A stretch of 64,000 nucleotides of DNA, from assembly GCA_031548365.1 (NCBI GenBank), contig JAVBRD010000020.1:21111-85110 (forward strand), given 5' to 3'. The stretch is from JAVBRD01 sp031548365. Lineage in GTDB: Bacteria; Bacillota; Clostridia; Christensenellales; UBA1750. The position numbers were made by a program, and so were the translations under genes. Shown here piece by piece: positions 59,118 to 64,000 of this stretch; position 1 is the stretch's first letter; every line of letters begins with the position of its first letter. The notes under the pieces were generated by a model. That model did no database searches. It was not told the origin of the DNA and saw only the letters and a program-made list of their open reading frames with translations.

Positions 59118-60014
59118 TCAAACGATCAGTTTGTCCAGTTGGCTGAGTAACTCCGCGGGGGTGAGCACCTTGGACGCGTTTTCAGACCCCTCCGGGAGGG
59201 CTTCGACCGAAACTGGCTCAGCCTCCGGCAACGGTTCCTGATCACGCGCGGGCACCAGAGCCTCCGAAGCGAAAACCGAAACCTGGACCGCAGTCGGCTT
59301 CTGTTCGCGATAGACCTCCTCTAGCTGACGCGCGAGCGCGTACGCCATCGGGTTATCCGCGATTGCCGACAGGAGCGCTTCCCACAGCCCGGCTGTCGAA
59401 TGCGCGCTTACGTCGACATCCGCGGACGGCAGGTCAACGATGGCTTCCGCTTCAACAACGCTCACGTTTTCTGTCTCCAAAGGCGCAAATCGCAATGCGG
59501 GCGGAGCCACCGCAGCAGGCTCCGGCTCGGTCTCACTCAACACGGGTGCGTGCTCATTGTCCGGCGCTTTGAAATACACGCTCCATGCGGCCTTTTCCTC
59601 CTCGCTCGCTGCGGATGGGAACACAAATGTCGTCAGCTCCGGTGGGCTGTACCGCACGGGTTCAGGGGGCTCGGCTTGAGCTACGGCGACAGCTTCATTC
59701 TCCTCATCGCTCACTGCCGCGATGGATTTCAGGATCGGCTCGCTATAACGACCCCGCGTGGGCGGGTTGGGGAGCGGCATGCCGTTTTTTGAAGCAAATA
59801 CCAGCGAGTCCAGCCAGTCCGAAATTTCTTTGAGTTCCGGCGTCGCGCGTTCGGATTGAACAGGCGCGCTAAAACGGTCGAGGATGTCGTCCGTGTCGGT
59901 GGGCTCGTTTGTTTTCCGGATCACAAACATGGGCGTCTCATCCTCCTGAGCGCCATCCTGCGGCACAACTGCCCAGAGACCCGCGCCGGAAGCGCCGTTT
60001 TCTACAAACTCCAT
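59118..60014 (-). CDS. Acidic, probably disordered protein of unknown function
   Basis: This 298-residue protein has no recognised domain, signal peptide or membrane segment. It is rich in Glu, Ala, Pro and Val (for example EEEKAAWSVYFKAPDNEH), with short ordered-looking patches: LKEISDWLDSLVFASKNGMPLPNP, LWEALLSAIADNPMAYALARQLEEVYRE and a C-terminal LTPAELLSQLDKLIV. The ATG at 60014 follows GAGGTG and overlaps the upstream gene's end by position only slightly (11 bases apart). It is the last gene of the prfB operon. Confidence 0.75.
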   Translation of the reverse strand: MEFVENGASGAGLWAVVPQDGAQEDETPMFVIRKTNEPTDTDDILDRFSAPVQSERATPELKEISDWLDSLVFASKNGMPLPNPPTRGRYSEPILKSIAAVSDEENEAVAVAQAEPPEPVRYSPPELTTFVFPSAASEEEKAAWSVYFKAPDNEHAPVLSETEPEPAAVAPPALRFAPLETENVSVVEAEAIVDLPSADVDVSAHSTAGLWEALLSAIADNPMAYALARQLEEVYREQKPTAVQVSVFASEALVPARDQEPLPEAEPVSVEALPEGSENASKVLTPAELLSQLDKLIV

Positions 60015-60024
60015 GCCCTTCACC

Positions 60025-60720
60025 TCACATCTTCGTCTCTTTCGCCCTTTTTCCCGCAATACACAAAAGGCACCCGAGGGCCAGTTCGGCGATGAGCGCC
60101 AATGCGGACAATAGAGCGATGCGCAGCGATATCGCCTCAAAGAAAGGCTGTGGCACCATCATCAGCAGGATGTCATTCGCCGGATCCAGTATCCACAGGT
60201 CATTCGTGAAAAAGAGATGGTGGAACGTGATGAACGCAGATGTGAAATCACGCGATATCAGGAACACGAGCGCTCCCGCAAGCGCTATAAAGACCCCCGC
60301 GCCCAGCATCAGCCCTAGCCCCGCTTTTCGCGTTCCGCCCATCGCTATCGACAACAGCAGCAGCGCGAGAGCAACCGCGCCGCATGCGACAACAACCGTG
60401 CGTAGCAACGCGAAAAGCGCGCGGACATCGACCATGTGCGCGAGCTCGCGCTCGTTGAAAACCTCGCGGGAAACGCCGTTCACCACTGCGGTGGACTGCA
60501 TGCTCCCGCGCTCGCCCTTGAGGTAGCCAATCAAGCCGTCGGTGACGCGCATGAGGTCGTCTGAAGAGACACCGATGACCTCGGCCTGCGCAAGCTTCCG
60601 GTATTGCTCCTGATAAAACCCGCGGCCGAAGGCCATGCCCTCCACGCTCAGGCACACCAGGCTCACCGACGTAGCGATGCCCGCCAGCAAGGCAAGCATG
60701 AGTGCGATTGCTCTTTTCAT
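60025..60720 (-). CDS. TIGR01906/DUF1461 integral membrane protein
   Basis: The 231-residue protein has four to five membrane segments and the family motif ISRDFTSAFITFHHLFFTNDLWILDPANDILLMMVPQPFF. An extracytoplasmic loop follows the first segment. Function is unknown. The ATG at 60720 follows GGAGGGGTGAC; the cyclase gene ends at 60722, so it is tightly linked. Confidence 0.9.
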   Translation of the reverse strand: MKRAIALMLALLAGIATSVSLVCLSVEGMAFGRGFYQEQYRKLAQAEVIGVSSDDLMRVTDGLIGYLKGERGSMQSTAVVNGVSREVFNERELAHMVDVRALFALLRTVVVACGAVALALLLLSIAMGGTRKAGLGLMLGAGVFIALAGALVFLISRDFTSAFITFHHLFFTNDLWILDPANDILLMMVPQPFFEAISLRIALLSALALIAELALGCLLCIAGKRAKETKM

Positions 60721-60721
60721 G

Positions 60722-61258
60722 TCACCCCTCCACAATCAGAAAACACCGCGCGGGCGCGCCATCCGCCCCCGCAATAAGGACGGGTGCGCAGATGAGCGTG
60801 GCCTCGCCCTCGGGCGCGCGCGACAGGTCGAGACCTTCAAGCACGATCACGCCGCGTCCGAGAAGCACGCGGTGCACTTCCAGATCATCCGCGCCGTCCC
60901 CGATACTTAGGCGATCCGTGCCAACCAGCGCCAAACCTTGCTCGGTCAAACGCCGCGCCTCGCAAGGTGTCAGCCCCCGACCAAGCGATTTGAGCAGAAG
61001 ACGTCCGACGCGTACGGATTGAGCCGAGCGAGACACCAGACATGGCCCGCAAAGCAAATCGGGCGAATAACTCTCAACGCCCGCGCCATTTTCCAGCACA
61101 TGGCAGGGAGCGTCAACATGCGTGCCTGTGTGCGTACCAAGCGAGACGCGGCTGACCGCGCCGGTATTGATGCCTGCGACGCGCTCAACGGCGAACTCCG
61201 GATCACCCGGATAAACAGCCATACCTGACATGAGCGGACGCGTGATGTCGATGATCAT
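60722..61258 (-). CDS. Cyclase family protein (kynurenine formamidase-like)
   Basis: This 178-residue metal-dependent hydrolase has the signature SLGTHTGTHVDAPCHVLENG, with IDITRPLMSGMAVYPGDPE at the start. The fold is that of bacterial kynurenine formamidase, but family members act on several amides or lactones, and the substrate here is not evident. The start overlaps the prfB stop as ATGA. Confidence 0.9.
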   Translation of the reverse strand: MIIDITRPLMSGMAVYPGDPEFAVERVAGINTGAVSRVSLGTHTGTHVDAPCHVLENGAGVESYSPDLLCGPCLVSRSAQSVRVGRLLLKSLGRGLTPCEARRLTEQGLALVGTDRLSIGDGADDLEVHRVLLGRGVIVLEGLDLSRAPEGEATLICAPVLIAGADGAPARCFLIVEG

Positions 61259-62356
61259 GTCGACATTTGGAGGAACGCTGTGATGAATCCGTCGATCTTG
61301 CCGTTCATCACGTCGTCGACCGAACCCATCTCAAAACCGGTGCGGTGGTCTTTGACCATGGTGTACGGTTGGAACACATAGCTCCTGATCTGGCTCCCCC
61401 ACTCGATCTTCTTCATCTCGCCCTTGATATCCTGCATTTTTTCCAGAGACTCACGCTCTTTGACCTCGACGAGTTTTGAGCGGAGCATTTTCATCGCAGT
61501 TTCGCGGTTCTGGATCTGGCTGCGTTCATTCTGGCACTGCACCACAATGCCCGTGGGCAGATGCGTGATGCGCACGGCGGAGTCCGTACGGTTGACGTGC
61601 TGCCCGCCCGCGCCGCCCGCGCGGTACGTATCGATGCGCAGGTCTTCAGTATTGATGACAAGCGCGCCCTCATCTTCGAGCATGGGCGCGACATCCAGCG
61701 ACGCGAAGCTTGTATGCCTGCGCGCACTTGAATCAAAGGGGGAAATGCGCACCAGCCTGTGCACGCCGCGTTCCGCTTTGAGAAAACCGTATGCGTTCTC
61801 CCCCGCGACTTCGAATGTCACAGACTTAATGCCCGCCTCATCACCGTCCAGCATGTCGAGCACATTGACTTGATACCCCTTGCGCTGCGCGTAGGAGACG
61901 TACATCCTGTAGAGCATGGACACCCAGTCCTGCGCCTCCGTACCGCCCGCGCCCGCGTGAAGCGAGAGAATGGCGTTGAGCGAGTCGTACGGTCCGGTGA
62001 GCAAAAGCTCGAGCTCAAGCGCGGTGATCTCGGCTTCGAGCGCGCCGAAATCGCCTTGCACTTCACCCACAAGGCTCATGTCCTGCTCTTCTTCAACCAG
62101 CGCGCACATATCGGCCAGATCGTTCAACCGCATTTGGAGTGTCTCGTACCCGGCGATCTTGTTTTCATGCGTCCTGACCTTTTGATTAACGCGCTGCGCG
62201 CGCTCAATGTCGTCCCAGAATCCGGGCGCGGCCATCTCTTCGCTCAGTTCTGCAAGTTCATCCCTAAGTCTTGGCAAGTCAAAGGGACTCGCCTGCCTTT
62301 GTCAGCCGCTGCCCGAGCTTGCCGGCACCAAGGCGGATCGCGTCGAGTTCAACCAC
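61255..62356 (-). CDS. prfB: Peptide chain release factor 2, with programmed +1 frameshift
   Basis: RF2 releases peptides at UGA and UAA. A 25-codon first frame starts at a GTG (62356, after AAGGATG) and reads VVELDAIRLGAGKLGQRL before stopping at CTT TGA. A +1 slip at CTTTGAC (T 62281 skipped) enters the main frame (62280-61255), giving 366 residues. Motifs are the codon-reading tripeptide in RISPFDSSARRHTSFAS, and the catalytic GGQ in AGGAGGQHVNRTDSAVRITH. The frameshift is the known RF2 autoregulatory device. The gene heads an operon with the cyclase, the DUF1461 protein and the acidic protein. Confidence 0.96.
62279..62290 (-). promoter_or_regulatory. RF2 programmed frameshift site
   Basis: On the minus strand the site reads GAG TCC CTT TGA C. 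The in-frame TGA at 62281-62279 follows the slippery CTT. The SD-like element upstream (GGCAGGCGAG) is weaker than the usual AGGGGG. Confidence 0.9.
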
Positions 62357-62398
62357 AAAATCACATCCTTCATCAACCCTCGATAGGGTGTACCCCAT

Positions 62399-62428
62399 AT
62401 TCTACCCTTTTTTACGAAGCTGCGTCAA
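62399..62428 (-). promoter_or_regulatory. Sigma-A type promoter for the prfB operon
   Basis: On the minus strand, TTGACG (62428-62423), 18 bases and TAGAAT (62404-62399). It lies in the 3' end of the DUF5655-like gene, and the -10 box overlaps its stop codon. Confidence 0.78.
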
Positions 62429-62824
62429 GACATAGGATTCCGTGATCCAGTCCAGCACGTCCGATATGTCGTCCTCGAACGCAAGCGCATACTGCAGGTT
62501 GACACGTGTCGGGGACATGACCAGTACGCCGCTCGGATTTCTTTCAGGATGGGTTGTGTTGCTGATCGCGTTTACGCGCAGGGTGTTCTTTGTCAGCAAG
62601 ATAGACGCGAAGTTGGACCGCTCCCGCCAGATGATACCCTCTTTGGGCGCAAACTCTTCAAATGCACCGTGTCGTGCGCGCGCACCGGAAAGCAGACGAT
62701 CGTAAAGCGGCCGCCAGCGCGCGGCCTCCCCGGCAAATACCGAGTCGACACCGCGGCTGGGGCCGCAACAATGGCTGTGGTTTTCCAATCGGAACACCCG
62801 CCTGCACTTCTCGCACGTCCACAT
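62402..62824 (-). CDS. DUF5655-like protein with N-terminal zinc finger
   Basis: The 140-residue protein begins MWTCEKCRRVFRLENHSHCCG, a CxxC...HxC type zinc finger. It is followed by a domain that by eye resembles DUF5655: FEEFAPKEGIIWRERSNFASILLTKNTLRVNAI and EDDISDVLDWITESYVLTQLRKKG. The function is unknown. The ATG at 62824 starts just after the GNAT stop; the frame is open further upstream, but only over the GNAT gene. Confidence 0.75.
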   Translation of the reverse strand: MWTCEKCRRVFRLENHSHCCGPSRGVDSVFAGEAARWRPLYDRLLSGARARHGAFEEFAPKEGIIWRERSNFASILLTKNTLRVNAISNTTHPERNPSGVLVMSPTRVNLQYALAFEDDISDVLDWITESYVLTQLRKKG

Positions 62825-62825
62825 G

Positions 62826-63263
62826 CTACGCGTTATCCCGTCTGAGGCTGATATCAAAATAAACAAGATCCGCGCGAGGCGTAAAACCAATGGAGTCCCA
62901 GAATGCCGCGCCGTTTTCGTTGGATGTAAACGCGACCAACGCGGCCTTGCTGATACCCTCCGCTTTGAGCGCGCCGAGCGCTGATTCCACAAGGGCCTTA
63001 CCGACGCCGCGCCTTCTAATCGTTTCGTCCACACACGCGTGATATATCGCACCCCGCCGCCCATCGTGCCCGCACAGGATCACGCCTTCGAGACGTTCCC
63101 CCTCCACCCAGACGAACGAGCAGCCGGGATTGCGGCTAAGAAACCGCTCTATCCCTTCGCGCGAGTCGTCCCACGAACGAAGGCCAACACCGGGTGTCCG
63201 CAGCCAGAGCGCGTGCGCCTGCTCGTAATCATCAATGGTCATGGGCCGAAGAAAAGAGCTCAT
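62826..63263 (-). CDS. GNAT family N-acetyltransferase
   Basis: The 145-residue protein starts FLRPMTIDDYEQAHALWLRTPGVGL. It has IYHACVDETIRRRGVGKALVESALGAL, the acetyl-CoA pyrophosphate loop RRRGVGKAL, and the C-terminal NENGAAFWDSIGFTPRADLVYFDISL. The substrate is unknown. The ATG at 63263 overlaps the rnfB stop as ATGA, so it is translationally coupled to the rnf genes; the frame upstream is a shadow over rnfB. Confidence 0.88.
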   Translation of the reverse strand: MSSFLRPMTIDDYEQAHALWLRTPGVGLRSWDDSREGIERFLSRNPGCSFVWVEGERLEGVILCGHDGRRGAIYHACVDETIRRRGVGKALVESALGALKAEGISKAALVAFTSNENGAAFWDSIGFTPRADLVYFDISLRRDNA

Positions 63264-64000
63264 TTGGTCCGCTCCGTGATCGCAATGCAGTCCTGCGGGC
63301 ACGCGCGCACGCATTCGCCGCAGCCCGTGCACTCTGCGTGAATGACGACATGATCGCCTTTGGATTCGCCCTCGATGGCGTTGAAGCGGCAAGCGGCCTT
63401 GCACTTTTCACAGCCGATGCAGTCCTTCGAGTCGATCTTGGCAACGGGGCGGTTGGCGACGTCGCCCTCGATCGCGCCGCTCGGGCAGACGCGCGCGCAC
63501 TCCATGCACCCAACACATTTCTCAATGCTGATGACGGGCAGGTTGTCCTTCATCTCAATCGCCCCAAATTTGCATGCCTTGGCGCACCGGGTACACGCAA
63601 TGCACCCCGCGTCGCACAGGTCCTTGACCATGCGACCGCGCGCGTTGGCGCGGCAGCGGAGCTGGATGGGGCGGTCGTCGGGCATCATTTGAAGCACACT
63701 TTTTGGGCACACGGCCACGCACTTTTGGCAGCCCACGCATTTGTCCTTGTCAATCACTGCCAGCTCGTTCTCCATGTGAATCGCGTCGTACTCGCACGAC
63801 TTCGCGCACGTGCCCAGGCCGAGGCACGCGAACCGGCACGCCTTGTAACCATCTGCGGCGAGTGCGGCGGCACGGCAGTCCTCAATGCCCTTATAGACAT
63901 ACTTTTCCTTGCAGCGGCCTGTCGCCCCACGGCACACCACGGTAGACACCCATCGCTTTGAACCGCCTGCGTCAACGCCCATGATGCCCGCGATTTGCTC
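63260..64000 (-). CDS. rnfB: Rnf electron transport complex subunit B, 5' end cut by the window
   Basis: RnfB is the iron-sulfur subunit that accepts electrons from ferredoxin in the ion-pumping Rnf complex. The frame runs off the window at 64000 and reads EQIAGIMGVDAGGSKRWV at the edge, which matches the middle of RnfB; the N-terminal anchor is outside. The visible part has several CxxCxxCxxxCP-type clusters (CVGCQKCVAVCP, CIACTRCAKAC, CVGCMECARVCP, CIGCEKCKAAC, CTGCGECVRACP). Other rnf genes should lie beyond the window edge. Confidence 0.93.
   Translation of the reverse strand, partial: EQIAGIMGVDAGGSKRWVSTVVCRGATGRCKEKYVYKGIEDCRAAALAADGYKACRFACLGLGTCAKSCEYDAIHMENELAVIDKDKCVGCQKCVAVCPKSVLQMMPDDRPIQLRCRANARGRMVKDLCDAGCIACTRCAKACKFGAIEMKDNLPVISIEKCVGCMECARVCPSGAIEGDVANRPVAKIDSKDCIGCEKCKAACRFNAIEGESKGDHVVIHAECTGCGECVRACPQDCIAITERTK

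Noticed and set aside
62279..62281. TGA in prfB as a sequencing error or pseudogene
   Set aside because: The CTTTGAC context and the 25-codon leader are the known RF2 programmed frameshift.
1..64000. tRNA genes, rRNA operons, insertion sequences, prophage, CRISPR-Cas
   Set aside because: I looked for their hallmarks on both strands and saw none; a tRNA scan could still find one I missed.

Overview
The window looks like a 64 kb piece of a high-GC (about 60% by eye) chromosome from an anaerobic, probably spore-forming Clostridia-type Firmicute. Evidence for this is the stage-0 sigma factor SigH, a BofC-like protein, the SpoVB-like/YabN/HU/RqcP block, the dgt-dnaG-rpoD-trmK-nif3 block, FloA/NfeD, ThyX, pyruvate phosphate dikinase and the start of an Rnf electron-transport operon. 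I cannot name the species. No tRNA, rRNA operon, insertion sequence, prophage or CRISPR array is visible. Unusual starts are frequent: TTG is the best-supported start for rpsT, rpmB, rpoD, trmK and probably others.

Layout. 1-7.8 kb (minus strand): 5' part of lepA, a GNAT acetyltransferase, a BofC-like membrane protein, ftsH, hpt, tilS, an iron-sulfur aldo/keto reductase and a ComEA-like helix-hairpin-helix protein. 7.8-18 kb: uxuA, then a giant 2,759-codon cyclic-glucan-synthase-like protein (GT84/GH94 type), with a divergent HAD sugar-phosphate mutase-like gene starting beside it. 18-23 kb: divergent rpsT and rpmB, addB without addA, and a TIM-barrel sugar isomerase, followed by a palindrome-rich intergenic region. 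23.4-32 kb (minus): a Trm14-like methyltransferase, sigH, and a tightly overlapping operon rhaB-mrnC-thyX-rlmB-rae1-tgt paralogue-Arm/Rmt-like methyltransferase-rsmI. 32-39.7 kb (minus): RNase P RNA, a zinc-ribbon protein, nif3, trmK, rpoD, dnaG, dgt and an FtsJ-fold rRNA methyltransferase. 39.7-45.2 kb (minus): ppdK and a GH116 glycosidase. 45.3-52.5 kb (plus): SpoVB-like flippase, yabN, hup, rqcP, fused ispDF and an EF-G paralogue. 52.6-64 kb (minus): garR with a split transketolase, the floA/nfeD operon, tsaD, the prfB operon (with a programmed +1 frameshift), a DUF5655-like protein, a GNAT and partial rnfB.

How it fits together. Most genes maintain RNA and translation: ribosomal proteins, rRNA and tRNA methyltransferases, RNase P RNA, Mini-III, Rae1, RF2, LepA, an EF-G paralogue, TilS, TsaD and RqcP. 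Around these sit carbohydrate genes (UxuA, RhaB, GH116, the cyclic-glucan-synthase-like protein, GarR, split transketolase, PPDK) that suggest a fermenter of plant or host glycans.

The most interesting locus is 26.0-27.9 kb. A divergent tRNA-guanine transglycosylase paralogue with altered base-pocket residues overlaps a gene that aligns by eye with ArmA/RmtA-type 16S rRNA m7G1405 methyltransferases, which are known as aminoglycoside-resistance enzymes. Both lie inside a housekeeping RNA-maturation operon, between rae1 and rsmI-sigH, with no mobile element nearby.
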